Shown: piece after piece, positions 1 through 8,972 of the stretch
How the letters are laid out: each line of letters starts with the position of its first letter
Position numbering within the stretch: the first letter of the stretch is position 1
Source of the DNA: Pseudomonas gingeri
Lineage (GTDB): Bacteria > Pseudomonadota > Gammaproteobacteria > Pseudomonadales > Pseudomonadaceae
Direction of reading: 5' to 3'
NCBI RefSeq assembly: GCF_013386115.1
Contig: NZ_JACAOR010000013.1
Location: forward strand, 62,001 to 126,000
DNA length: 64,000 nt
The notes under the pieces: generated by a model
Told to the model about the DNA's origin: nothing
Databases searched by the model: none
What the model saw: the letters and a program-made list of their open reading frames with translations, nothing else
Position numbers and translations under genes: made by a program

Positions 1-130
1 TGACGCCGGTATGGAAGATCGCCAGGTAGTCCGCGCTCAGGCGGTTCTTCAGGCCATGGGCGGCGAAGGCGCCGAGGGCGACACCGGTGAAACCGAAAAA
101 CGCGGCGAGCAGCAGAAAACCACGCAGCAT
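1..130 (-). CDS. DUF423 family inner-membrane protein (partial, N-terminus only)
   Basis: The reverse strand from 130 reads ATG and stays open to the window edge, giving 43 residues that begin MLRGFLLLAAFFGFTGVALG and continue with GAFAAHGLKNRLS. The hydrophobic N-terminus followed by the GAFAAHGL motif is typical of the small DUF423 (YgdD-like) membrane protein family, which has no established biochemical function. The rest of the gene lies outside the window. It is divergent from mtgA, so their promoters share the roughly 70 bases between them. The family call is from memory of the motif; the fragment is short but unambiguous as coding. Confidence 0.75.
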   Translation of the reverse strand, partial: MLRGFLLLAAFFGFTGVALGAFAAHGLKNRLSADYLAIFHTGV

Positions 131-161
131 GACGAACTCCATTCAGGGGGCACAGGGTCTG

Positions 162-167
162 TATAAT
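162..167 (+). promoter_or_regulatory. Candidate -10 box of mtgA
   Basis: A perfect TATAAT lies 34 bases before the chosen mtgA start at 201. No good -35 hexamer sits 16-18 bases upstream, so this is only a candidate. Confidence 0.4.
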
Positions 168-200
168 GGCCCGCTCCCACGCCCCGGCCAAGCCATCTCT

Positions 201-923
201 ATGCTGCGTTTTCTTTTCCGTCGCCTCACCACCGCCCTGAAGTGGTTCGCCATCGCGAGCGTACTGCTGGTGTTGCTGTTCCGCTGGGTGCCGCCACCGG
301 GCACCGCGCTGATGGTCGAGCGCAAGATCGAATCGTGGACCGACGGCGAGCCGATCGACCTGCAACGCACCTGGAAACCCTGGGACCAGATCTCCGACGA
401 CCTCAAGGTGGCGGTGATGGCCGGCGAGGACCAGAAGTTCCCAGAGCACTGGGGCTTCGATTTCGGCGCGATCCAGGCCGCGTTCGCCCATAACGAGCGC
501 GGCGGCTCGATCCGCGGCGCCAGTACCCTCAGCCAGCAGGTGTCGAAGAACCTGTTCCTCTGGTCCGGCCGCAGCTACCTGCGCAAGGGGCTGGAAGCCT
601 GGTTTACCGCGCTGATCGAAGTGATGTGGCCCAAACAGCGGATTCTCGAGGTGTACCTCAACAGCGTCGAGTGGGACGAAGGCGTGTTTGGCGCCGAGGC
701 GGCCGCACGACATCACTTTGGTATCAGCGCCGCGGCCCTGTCGCGCCAGCAGGCAAGCCTGCTGGCGGCGGTACTGCCCAATCCCCGCGAGTGGAGTGCC
801 AGCCATCCGAGCACCTACGTGGCGCGCCGCGCCGGCTGGATTCGCCAGCAGATGAGCCAGCTGGGCGGCGATGAGTACCTGGTGGGATTGAATAACTCGC
901 GCAGGGCGCCCTGGGCGCTGTAG
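201..923 (+). CDS. mtgA: Monofunctional biosynthetic peptidoglycan transglycosylase
   Basis: The 240-residue product is a GT51 glycosyltransferase that polymerises lipid II into glycan strands at the periplasmic face of the inner membrane. One N-terminal membrane anchor (about residues 12-30) precedes the catalytic domain. The GT51 signature is visible: AGEDQKFPEHWGFD around residues 74-87, with the catalytic Glu at 76, then a GASTLSQQ segment near 106-113 and RILEVYLNSVEW further on. The length matches the monofunctional family and there is no transpeptidase domain. The open frame extends upstream to 87, but the added residues resemble non-coding sequence and overlap the divergent DUF423 gene. 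ATG 201 places the membrane anchor at the N-terminus as in homologues. Confidence 0.95.
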   Translation: MLRFLFRRLTTALKWFAIASVLLVLLFRWVPPPGTALMVERKIESWTDGEPIDLQRTWKPWDQISDDLKVAVMAGEDQKFPEHWGFDFGAIQAAFAHNERGGSIRGASTLSQQVSKNLFLWSGRSYLRKGLEAWFTALIEVMWPKQRILEVYLNSVEWDEGVFGAEAAARHHFGISAAALSRQQASLLAAVLPNPREWSASHPSTYVARRAGWIRQQMSQLGGDEYLVGLNNSRRAPWAL

Positions 924-953
924 CCCGGATAGGGCGGTGACTGGAAGGAGGCC

Positions 954-1022
954 TTCGCGGGCAAGCCCGCTCCCACAATGGGAAGACGCCCACATCCCCG
1001 TGGGAGCGGGCTTGCCCGCGAA
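954..1022. repeat. Inverted REP pair between mtgA and rpoH
   Basis: Two copies of the Pseudomonas REP motif (core GCGGGCAAGCCCGC plus flanking TCCCAC) face each other at 954-976 and 1000-1022. They sit between two convergent genes and could form a long cruciform or a transcript-end hairpin. Confidence 0.85.
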
Positions 1023-1062
1023 TGGGCCTTCAGCCGCACCACAGGACTTGACCCTTGCATAC

Positions 1063-1095
1063 AAAAACGCCCCGATCAGATCAGGGCGTTTTTTA
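1063..1095 (-). terminator. Rho-independent terminator of rpoH
   Basis: On the minus strand the rpoH stop is followed by an AACGCCCTGATC stem, its complement GATCGGGGCGTT, and a T run. This is a classic intrinsic terminator. A T/A run on the other side means it may also work for mtgA. Confidence 0.9.
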
Positions 1096-1108
1096 TTGCC
1101 TTGAGTGC

Positions 1109-1963
<855 letters not shown>

Positions 1964-2012
1964 ACGAAAAAACCTCCGACTCACATGACTCGTGCAGTGA
2001 AGCACTGCGAAA

Positions 2013-2039
2013 ATTGACCGGGAACCGCAGAACAAGTTC
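2013..2039 (-). promoter_or_regulatory. Candidate AlgU (sigmaE)-type promoter of rpoH
   Basis: On the minus strand GAACTT (2039-2034) is followed after exactly 16 bases by TCAAT (2017-2013), close to the sigmaE/AlgU consensus GAACTT-N16/17-TCnnA. It lies about 50 bases upstream of the rpoH start. AlgU control of rpoH is established in P. aeruginosa; here it is inferred from the motif. Confidence 0.65.
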
Positions 2040-2092
2040 CATGAACAGCCACTACGGTCAATACCAACAAGAACACATTAATTTGACATTAA

Positions 2093-3115
2093 TTACTTCG
2101 GCGCCAGCTCGCGAAGATGCCGTGCGACCGCAATCCAAGCACCGATATACCCCAACAGCACCGCGCCAAGCAAGAGCGACAGACCATCGGCAGACGGCAC
2201 GCCCGCCAGGGCGAAATCGCTGCCGTACAGGCCGGCCAGCCCGACAACCGCCTCGTTCAGCCAGTTGAGGCCGAAAGCCAGGACGCCCCAGGAAAGAATT
2301 CCCGCGCCGAAGCCATAAAGCGCGCCCATGTACAGAAACGGCCTACGCACGTAGCTATCCGTGCCGCCCACCAGTTTAATCACTTCGATCTCGGTGCGGC
2401 GGTTTTCAATATGAAGACGAATGGTATTGCCTATCACCAAAAGTAATGCAGAAACCAGCAACACCGTCAGGCCGAAGACAAACCGGTCGCCCAGCTTGAG
2501 AATCGCCGCCAGGCGTTCGACCCAGACCAGGTCCAGCTGGGCCTGTTGCACCTTGGGCAACTCGGCCAGGCGCTGGCGCAGGGCTTCCAGCGTCGCCTTG
2601 TCGACCTCGTTCGGGGTCACCAGGACCACGCCCGGCAGCGGGTTCTGCGGCAGTTCCTTGAGCGCCTCGCCCAGCCCGGACTGCTGCTGGAACTCGTCCA
2701 GGGCCTTTTCCTTGCTGATGAACTCGGCATCCGCCACACCCGGCATGGCCTTGATCTGCTCGCTCAGGCTCTCGCCTTCCGTCGGGCTGGCGTCCAGTTG
2801 CAGGTACAGCGAAATCTGTGCCGCGCGCTGCCAGGAACCGCCCAGGCGCTCGACGTTGTTGAGCAGCAGCGACAAGCCCATCGGCAGGCTCAGGGCCACG
2901 GCCATCACCAGGCAGGTAAAGAAGCTGCCGATCGGCTGCTTGCCCAGGCGGCGCAGGCTGTCCAGCAGGCTGGCACGATGGCTTTCGATCCAGGCGTGCA
3001 GCAGGGTGCTGAAGTCCGGGCCGTCGTCTTCGTCGCGTTTCTTTTTCGGTGGCGGCTGATCGGAGGCTTTCGGGGCCACGCGTTCGGCCACTTTCGGGCT
3101 GCGGGTCGCACTCAT
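2093..3115 (-). CDS. ftsX: Cell division ABC transporter permease FtsX
   Basis: The 340-residue product is the membrane partner of FtsE in the divisome, where the complex controls septal peptidoglycan hydrolases from the inner membrane. It has a charged, Pro/Lys-rich cytoplasmic N-terminus (to about residue 55), a first membrane helix near 63-88 (FFTCLVMAVALSLPMGLSLLL), a periplasmic domain of about 115 residues, and three further helices in the C-terminal FtsX domain. The start overlaps the ftsE stop by 4 bases (ATGA), so translation is coupled. It is the last gene of ftsY-ftsE-ftsX, a conserved arrangement in gammaproteobacteria just upstream of rpoH. Confidence 0.97.
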   Translation of the reverse strand: MSATRSPKVAERVAPKASDQPPPKKKRDEDDGPDFSTLLHAWIESHRASLLDSLRRLGKQPIGSFFTCLVMAVALSLPMGLSLLLNNVERLGGSWQRAAQISLYLQLDASPTEGESLSEQIKAMPGVADAEFISKEKALDEFQQQSGLGEALKELPQNPLPGVVLVTPNEVDKATLEALRQRLAELPKVQQAQLDLVWVERLAAILKLGDRFVFGLTVLLVSALLLVIGNTIRLHIENRRTEIEVIKLVGGTDSYVRRPFLYMGALYGFGAGILSWGVLAFGLNWLNEAVVGLAGLYGSDFALAGVPSADGLSLLLGAVLLGYIGAWIAVARHLRELAPK

Positions 3116-3783
3116 ACGCCGGCCTCCCCGTCGCCGATCAATCGGCCGCGTTGCAGGGTCAGCATGCGGTGGCGCATGCGGGCGATCAGCGCCAGGTCGT
3201 GGCTGGCGATCAGCACGCTGGTGCCGAGACGGTTGATATCCTCGAACACCCCCATGATTTCCGCCGCCAGGCGCGGGTCGAGGTTACCGGTCGGTTCATC
3301 CGCCAGCAGCAATGCCGGACGGTGCACAATGGCACGGGCAATCCCGACGCGCTGTTGCTGGCCGGTGGACAGGTCGCCGGGGTAGAGGTCGGTCTTGTCC
3401 GACAGCGCCACGCGCTCCAGGGCCGAATCCACGCGCTTGGCGACTTCAGCCTTGGACAGGCCGAGGATCTGCAGCGGCAAGGCGACATTATTGAACACCG
3501 TGCGATCGAACAGCAGCTGGTGATTCTGGAACACCACGCCGATCTGCCGGCGCAGGAACGGAATCTGCGCATTGCTGATCTGGCCCAGGTCCTGGCCGGC
3601 CAGCAGCAGCTTGCCGGTGGTCGGACGCTCCATCGCCAGCAGCAGGCGCAGCAAGGTACTTTTGCCCGCGCCGGAATGCCCGGTCACGAACAGGAATTCA
3701 CCACGACGCACCCGAAAGCTCAGCTCATGCAAGCCGACGTGACCGTTCGGATAGCGTTTACCGACCTGTTCGAAACGAATCAT
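3112..3783 (-). CDS. ftsE: Cell division ATP-binding protein FtsE
   Basis: The 223-residue product is the ABC ATPase of the FtsEX complex. Walker A is GHSGAGKST (residues 35-43), the ABC signature is LSTGQQQR, and Walker B is ALLLADEPTGNLD, a sequence typical of FtsE and LolD-like ATPases. Length and position between ftsY and ftsX settle the identity. It overlaps ftsY by 4 bases at its start and ftsX by 4 bases at its end, so the three genes form one tightly coupled operon transcribed leftward. Confidence 0.97.
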   Translation of the reverse strand: MIRFEQVGKRYPNGHVGLHELSFRVRRGEFLFVTGHSGAGKSTLLRLLLAMERPTTGKLLLAGQDLGQISNAQIPFLRRQIGVVFQNHQLLFDRTVFNNVALPLQILGLSKAEVAKRVDSALERVALSDKTDLYPGDLSTGQQQRVGIARAIVHRPALLLADEPTGNLDPRLAAEIMGVFEDINRLGTSVLIASHDLALIARMRHRMLTLQRGRLIGDGEAGV

Positions 3784-5219
3784 GAACGCTCCCGCTCGGC
3801 GAAAAGGGCTTGGACAAAGGGCTCGGCTTCAAAGGTACGCAGATCGTCGATGCCTTCACCGACACCGATGTAGCGGATCGGCAGGCCAAACTGCTTGGCC
3901 AGGGCGAAGATCACCCCGCCCTTGGCGGTGCCATCGAGCTTAGTCAATGCCAGGCCGGTCAGCTGTACCGTCTGGTTGAATTGCTTGGCCTGGTTGATGG
4001 CGTTCTGCCCGGTACCGGCATCGAGCACCAGCAGCACTTCATGCGGTGCGTCGGCGTCCAGCTTGCCGATCACCCGGCGAACCTTCTTCAGTTCTTCCAT
4101 CAGGTTGTCTTTGGTGTGCAGGCGACCGGCGGTATCGGCGATCAGCACATCGATGCCGCGAGCCTTGGCCGCCTGCACCGCATCGAAGATCACCGAAGCC
4201 GAATCGGCGCCGGTGTGCTGGGCGATCACCGGAATGCTGTTGCGCTCGCCCCAGACCTGCAATTGCTCCACCGCGGCGGCGCGGAAGGTATCGCCCGCCG
4301 CCAGCATGACCTTCTTGCCTTCCAGTTGCAGCTTCTTGGCCAGCTTGCCGATGGTGGTGGTCTTGCCCGCGCCATTGACGCCGACGACCAGGATCACGAA
4401 AGGCTTGTGCCGCGTGTCGATCTGCAGCGGCTGCTCGACGGGCTTGAGCATGGCGGCCAGCTCGGCCTGCAGCGACTTGTAGAGCGCATCGCTGTCGGTC
4501 AACTGCTTGCGCGCGACCTTCTGGGTCAGGCTCTGGATGATCACGCCGGTGGCTTCGACGCCGACGTCGGCGGTCAGCAGGCGGGTTTCGAGTTCTTCGA
4601 GCAGGTCATCGTCGATGGCCTTCTTGCCGAGGAACAGGCTGGCCATGCCTTCGCCAAGGCTGGCGCTGGTCTTCGACAGGCCCTGCTTGAGACGGGCAAA
4701 GAAACCGGCCTTGGTTTCCTCCGCGGCGGGCTTGACCGGCTCGGCGGCCACGGGCTCGGGAACCACCGCCAGCGCGGGGACGGGAGCTGCCAAGGGAGCG
4801 ATAACCGGCGCAGGTGCTTCGACAACCGCCGGCGGCACGACAGGCGTAACCACTGGCGCAGGCGACACGACCAACGGCGTCGGCGCGACGACTTCGGCCA
4901 CCGGCGGAATCGGCGGCGCGACATGCTCGGCCTGCACATCTTCCACCAGGGCCACCGGCTCTTCGGCCACGGGCAGAGTCAGCCATGGCTCGGGCGCCGC
5001 AGCGGCCTCGACCGGCGCTTGTTCGATCAGCGGCGCGACCACCGGCAACGGCTCGACGGCGACCGGGGCGGTCTCGACCAACGCTGCCGGCGCGGCTTCA
5101 GGCTGGGCTTGTGGCTGTTCGACGACGGCTTCCTGCGGCTTTTTGCGCAGCCATCCGAACAGGCTTTTTTTCTCGCCAGCCGCAGCTGGGGTCTTCTTGT
5201 CGTCGTTGGAACCAAACAT
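3780..5219 (-). CDS. ftsY: Signal recognition particle receptor FtsY
   Basis: The 479-residue product is the SRP receptor GTPase that docks ribosome-nascent chain complexes at the membrane. The first 165 or so residues form a low-complexity Ala/Val/Pro/Glu-rich acidic extension, a region that varies freely among FtsY proteins. The NG domain follows: helical N domain from about 170 ([21 protein letters not shown]), then the G domain with [34 protein letters not shown]-type motif, [13 protein letters not shown] and [10 protein letters not shown]. It is the first gene of the ftsYEX operon and is divergent from the M16 protease operon across 174 bases. Confidence 0.97.
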   Translation of the reverse strand: MFGSNDDKKTPAAAGEKKSLFGWLRKKPQEAVVEQPQAQPEAAPAALVETAPVAVEPLPVVAPLIEQAPVEAAAAPEPWLTLPVAEEPVALVEDVQAEHVAPPIPPVAEVVAPTPLVVSPAPVVTPVVPPAVVEAPAPVIAPLAAPVPALAVVPEPVAAEPVKPAAEETKAGFFARLKQGLSKTSASLGEGMASLFLGKKAIDDDLLEELETRLLTADVGVEATGVIIQSLTQKVARKQLTDSDALYKSLQAELAAMLKPVEQPLQIDTRHKPFVILVVGVNGAGKTTTIGKLAKKLQLEGKKVMLAAGDTFRAAAVEQLQVWGERNSIPVIAQHTGADSASVIFDAVQAAKARGIDVLIADTAGRLHTKDNLMEELKKVRRVIGKLDADAPHEVLLVLDAGTGQNAINQAKQFNQTVQLTGLALTKLDGTAKGGVIFALAKQFGLPIRYIGVGEGIDDLRTFEAEPFVQALFAERERS

Positions 5220-5393
5220 GGAGGACGGCTATCTCAAGGTAGCGACGCGCCAAGGGGGCGCTTCGGCAAATAATATTCTGATGCGTAACAGACTGCTTTT
5301 TGACCAGATTGTTCGCGCGCAACACAGTATCCTAGCACCTCCTCGCCCGCCTACGCTAAGACCAAGCGGGCCGTCCTACAGGTTTAAAAACGA
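5220..5393. other. Divergent intergenic region ftsY / M16 protease
   Basis: These 174 bases must hold the promoters for both the ftsYEX operon and the M16 protease operon. A TTGACC at about 5309 and TATCCT about 22 bases further are too far apart for a standard promoter, so I could not assign either one. No small reading frame with a ribosome binding site was seen. Confidence 0.5.
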
Positions 5394-6746
5394 ATGAATG
5401 CTCTAGCCCGCCGCGCTGCTGGCCTGTTGCTCAGCACGCTCTGTCTGCCGCTTTCAGCCCTGGCTGCCGATCCACAACCGACCCACGAGTTCACCCTCGA
5501 CAACGGCCTGAAGGTCGTCGTCCGTGAAGATCACCGCGCCCCCGTGGTGGTTTCGCAGATCTGGTACAAGGTCGGCTCGAGCTACGAGACGCCGGGCCAG
5601 ACCGGCCTTTCCCATGCCCTGGAACACATGATGTTCAAGGGCAGCGAGAAAGTCGGCCCCGGCGAAGCCTCGCTGATCCTGCGGGACCTGGGGGCCGAGG
5701 AAAACGCCTTCACCAGCGACGACTACACGGCCTATTACCAGGTCCTGGCCCGTGATCGCCTGGGTGTCGCCTTCGAACTGGAAGCCGACCGCATGGCCAG
5801 CCTGCGCCTGCCGGCCGACGAGTTCAGCCGCGAGATCGAAGTGATCAAGGAAGAACGCCGCCTGCGCACCGACGACAAGCCGATGGGCAAGGCCTACGAG
5901 CGCTTCAAGGCCATGGCCTACCCGGCCAGTGGCTACCACACGCCGACCATCGGCTGGATGGCCGACCTCGACCGCATGAAAGTCGAGGAACTGCGCCACT
6001 GGTACCAGTCCTGGTACGTGCCGAACAACGCCACCCTGGTGGTGGTCGGCGACGTGACCCCGGATGAAGTGAAGAACCTGGCCCAGCGCTACTTCGGCGC
6101 GATCCCCCGGCGCGACACGCCGCCGGCGAAGATTCCACGCGAGCTGGACGAACCCGGCGAACGGTTGATCACCCTGCATGTGAAGACCCAGCTGCCGAGC
6201 CTGATGCTCGGGTTCAACGTGCCAAGCATCGCCACCGCCCAGGACCCGCGTTCGGTCAACGCCCTGCGCCTGATCGCCGCCCTGCTCGACGGCGGCTACA
6301 GTGCCCGCCTGTCCTCCCAGCTGGAACGTGGCGAAGAGCTGATCTCCGGCGGTTCGGCCAGCTACGACGCCTACACCCGTGGCGACAGCCTCTTTACCCT
6401 GTCGGCGACGCCGAACACGCAGAAGAAGAAAACCCTGGCCGATACCGAAGCCGGCCTCTGGCGCCTGCTGGACCAGCTGAAGACCAAGCCGCCCACCGCC
6501 GAGGAACTGGAACGCGTGCGCGCCCAGGTCATCGCCGGGCTGGTCTACGAGCGTGATTCCATCACCAGCCAGGCCACCGCCATCGGCCAGCTGGAAACCG
6601 TCGGCCTGTCCTGGAAACTGATGGACAGCGAGCTGGCCGAACTGCAAAGCGTGACGCCGGAGGATATCCAGAAGGCCGCTCGCACCTATTTCATCCGCGA
6701 ACGTCTCAGCGTCGCCCATGTATTGCCCGAGGAGACCCGCCCATGA
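5394..6746 (+). CDS. M16 family zinc metallopeptidase, catalytic-type subunit (first pair)
   Basis: The 450-residue product is a pitrilysin/processing-peptidase-like protein, probably exported. The N-terminus is a signal peptide (hydrophobic core LLLSTLCLPLSALA, likely cut near residue 25). The inverted zinc motif HxxEH is present as HALEH at residues 74-78, and Glu154 lies 76 residues after His78 where the third zinc ligand is expected. The last four bases overlap the start of the next gene, an M16 protein without the zinc motif, so the two are likely subunits of one periplasmic protease. The substrate is unknown. A near-paralogue lies at 8973-10322. Confidence 0.9.
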   Translation: MNALARRAAGLLLSTLCLPLSALAADPQPTHEFTLDNGLKVVVREDHRAPVVVSQIWYKVGSSYETPGQTGLSHALEHMMFKGSEKVGPGEASLILRDLGAEENAFTSDDYTAYYQVLARDRLGVAFELEADRMASLRLPADEFSREIEVIKEERRLRTDDKPMGKAYERFKAMAYPASGYHTPTIGWMADLDRMKVEELRHWYQSWYVPNNATLVVVGDVTPDEVKNLAQRYFGAIPRRDTPPAKIPRELDEPGERLITLHVKTQLPSLMLGFNVPSIATAQDPRSVNALRLIAALLDGGYSARLSSQLERGEELISGGSASYDAYTRGDSLFTLSATPNTQKKKTLADTEAGLWRLLDQLKTKPPTAEELERVRAQVIAGLVYERDSITSQATAIGQLETVGLSWKLMDSELAELQSVTPEDIQKAARTYFIRERLSVAHVLPEETRP

Positions 6747-8233
6747 GCAAGCCCAAGGGTTCCCGTTTCACCCTGCTCGGCCTGGCCCTGATCGTGACCG
6801 CCGGCAGTCTCGGCCTGTCCCTGCTCGGCACCCGCGTCGCCCTGGCCAGCGAGGCGCTGGAAGAGGCCAGGTCGGGCCACAAGCTGCAATCGCTGGCCGA
6901 ACTCGATGACAAGGCCCCGGCGCGGCGCACCTTGAACGTGCAGACCTGGAACACCGCCGAAGGCGCCAGGGTACTGTTCGTCGAGGCCCATGAGCTGCCG
7001 ATGTTCAACCTGCGCCTGACCTTCGCCGCCGGCAGCAGCCAGGACGGCAAGACCCCCGGCCTGGCCGTGCTGACCAACGCCATGCTCAATGAAGGCGTGG
7101 CCGGCAAGGACGTCGGTGCCATCGCCCAGGGCTTCGAAGGGCTCGGCGCGGACTTCGGCAACGGTGCCTACAAGGACATGGCGATTGCTTCGCTGCGCAG
7201 CCTCAGCGCCGCTGACAAACGTGAACCGGCACTCAAGCTGTTCGCCGAAGTCGTCGGCAAGCCGACCTTCCCGGCCGGCTCACTGGCGCGGATCAAGAAC
7301 CAGTTGCTGGCCGGCTTCGAGCTCCAGAAGCAGAACCCCGGCAAGCTGGCGAGCCAGGACCTGTCCCAGCGCCTGTATGGCGAGCATCCTTATGGCCATG
7401 CCAGCGAGGGCACGGCGAAAAGCATCCCGCCGATCACCCTCGCGCAACTGCGGGCGTTCCATGCCAAGGCCTATGCCGCCGGCAACGTGGTGATCGCCCT
7501 GGTCGGCGACCTCTCGCGCAGCGAAGCCGAAGCCCTGACCGCCCAGGTCTCGGCCGCCCTGCCGAAAGGCCCGGCCCTGGCGAAAATCGCCCCGGCCAAG
7601 GACCCGCAACCCGGCACCGGGCATATCGAGTTCCCGTCCAAGCAGACCACCATCCTGCTGGCACAGATGGGTATCGACCGCGCCGACCCCGACTACGCGG
7701 CCCTGTCACTGGGCAATCAGATTCTCGGCGGCGGCGGCTTCGGCACGCGCCTGATGAGTGAAGTCCGGGAAAAACGCGGCCTGACCTACGGGGTCTACTC
7801 CGGGTTCAGCCCGATGCAGGCCCGCGGCCCCTTCATGATCAACCTGCAGACCCGTGCCGAGATGAGCGAAGGCACGCGCAAGCTGGTCGAGGAAGTCCTG
7901 GCCGACTACCTGAAGTCCGGTCCGACCCAGAAGGAACTCGACGATGCCAAGCGCGAAATGGCCGGCAGCTTCCCGCTGTCCAACGCCAGCAACAGCGATA
8001 TCGTCGGCCAACTGGGCTCCATCGGTTTCTATGACCTGCCGCTGAACTATCTGGAAGACTTCATGCAGCAGACCCAGGCGCTGACCGTCGAGCAGGTCAA
8101 GGCGGCCATGAACAAACACCTGGATGTCGACAAGATGATCGTCGTCACCGCAGGTCCCACGGTGCCGCAAAAGCCGTTGCCGCCGCCGACTGACAAACCC
8201 GCCGAGCAGCCACTCGGGGTTCCGGAGCACTAA
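6743..8233 (+). CDS. M16 family protein, non-catalytic-type subunit (first pair)
   Basis: The 496-residue product has an N-terminal hydrophobic segment (LLGLALIVTAGSLGLSLLG, a signal peptide or anchor) and two M16-type domains, but no HxxEH: the corresponding place reads LTNAMLNEG. The glycine- and arginine-rich C-terminal M16 motif is present (GGGGFGTRLMSEVREKRGLTYGV), the substrate-binding element of the family. In paired M16 systems one subunit carries zinc and the other binds substrate, so this is the likely partner of the upstream gene, with which it shares a 4-base ATGA overlap. The Pro-rich C-terminus is low complexity. Confidence 0.88.
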   Translation: MSKPKGSRFTLLGLALIVTAGSLGLSLLGTRVALASEALEEARSGHKLQSLAELDDKAPARRTLNVQTWNTAEGARVLFVEAHELPMFNLRLTFAAGSSQDGKTPGLAVLTNAMLNEGVAGKDVGAIAQGFEGLGADFGNGAYKDMAIASLRSLSAADKREPALKLFAEVVGKPTFPAGSLARIKNQLLAGFELQKQNPGKLASQDLSQRLYGEHPYGHASEGTAKSIPPITLAQLRAFHAKAYAAGNVVIALVGDLSRSEAEALTAQVSAALPKGPALAKIAPAKDPQPGTGHIEFPSKQTTILLAQMGIDRADPDYAALSLGNQILGGGGFGTRLMSEVREKRGLTYGVYSGFSPMQARGPFMINLQTRAEMSEGTRKLVEEVLADYLKSGPTQKELDDAKREMAGSFPLSNASNSDIVGQLGSIGFYDLPLNYLEDFMQQTQALTVEQVKAAMNKHLDVDKMIVVTAGPTVPQKPLPPPTDKPAEQPLGVPEH

Positions 8234-8847
8234 TGGCCAGTTCATCACGTCCCAGCAAGAAACCCGCGCACACGCATAACGGCGTGAACCAGTTGCGTAT
8301 CATCGGTGGCGAATGGCGCAGTCGGCGCCTGAGCTTTCCCGATGTCCTGGGCCTGCGGCCGACTCCGGACCGCGTGCGCGAAACCCTGTTCAACTGGCTC
8401 GCGCCCTATGTGGCCGGGGCCAAGGTGCTCGATCCGTTCGCCGGCAGCGGCGCCCTGTTCCTCGAGGCCCTGTCCCGTGGCGCCGCCATGGGCCAGGCGC
8501 TGGATGCCAGCAATGTGGCGGTGTCGAGCCTGCGCGAACACCTGGGCACCCTGCGTTGCAGCGTCGGCCAGGTCCAGACCGCCGACGCCCTGCGCTACCT
8601 GGAGACCCAGGCGGCCACGGCATTCGACCTGGTGTTCCTCGACCCGCCGTTCAACCAGAACCTGCTGCCGGGCGTCTGCGCCCTGCTGGAAGAACGCCAG
8701 TGGCTGGCCGATGACGCCTGGGTCTATACCGAAAGCGAAACCGCGCCCTCGACCCTCGGCCTGCCGGGCAACTGGCGCCTGCACCGCGAGCAGAAGTCGG
8801 GGCGGGTCTACTACGCGCTGTGGCAACGCAGCGTAGCAGCGCTGTAG
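8233..8847 (+). CDS. rsmD: 16S rRNA (guanine(966)-N2)-methyltransferase
   Basis: The 204-residue product methylates G966 of 16S rRNA using S-adenosylmethionine. A basic N-terminus leads into LRIIGGEWRSRRLSFPD, typical of RsmD. The SAM-binding motif I is VLDPFAGSGALFLEALSRGA (from about residue 65), and the catalytic motif IV is DPPF at 137-140. The start codon shares one base with the stop of the preceding M16 gene (TAATG), so it is translated with the protease operon although functionally unrelated. A strong hairpin follows its stop. Confidence 0.95.
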   Translation: MASSSRPSKKPAHTHNGVNQLRIIGGEWRSRRLSFPDVLGLRPTPDRVRETLFNWLAPYVAGAKVLDPFAGSGALFLEALSRGAAMGQALDASNVAVSSLREHLGTLRCSVGQVQTADALRYLETQAATAFDLVFLDPPFNQNLLPGVCALLEERQWLADDAWVYTESETAPSTLGLPGNWRLHREQKSGRVYYALWQRSVAAL

Positions 8848-8857
8848 ACCGCTCCCC

Positions 8858-8889
8858 GATGACGGCCCGGTGATCCCCGGGCCGTCATC
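8858..8889 (+). terminator. Hairpin after rsmD
   Basis: GATGACGGCCCGG and CCGGGCCGTCATC form an almost perfect inverted repeat ten bases after the rsmD stop. It lacks a T run, so intrinsic termination is uncertain; it separates the first protease operon from the second. Confidence 0.55.
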
Positions 8890-8972
8890 ACTATTCCTGT
8901 ACCGCCATCGCCCCCGCCAGCCGGATCACTGTGTGCCTTCGAAAACCGCAAGGACACAAGGATCCCTCACCG

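Noticed and set aside
8931-8972. GTG start 14 codons upstream for the second M16 catalytic subunit
   Set aside because: It would place charged residues before a clean signal peptide that begins at ATG 8973.
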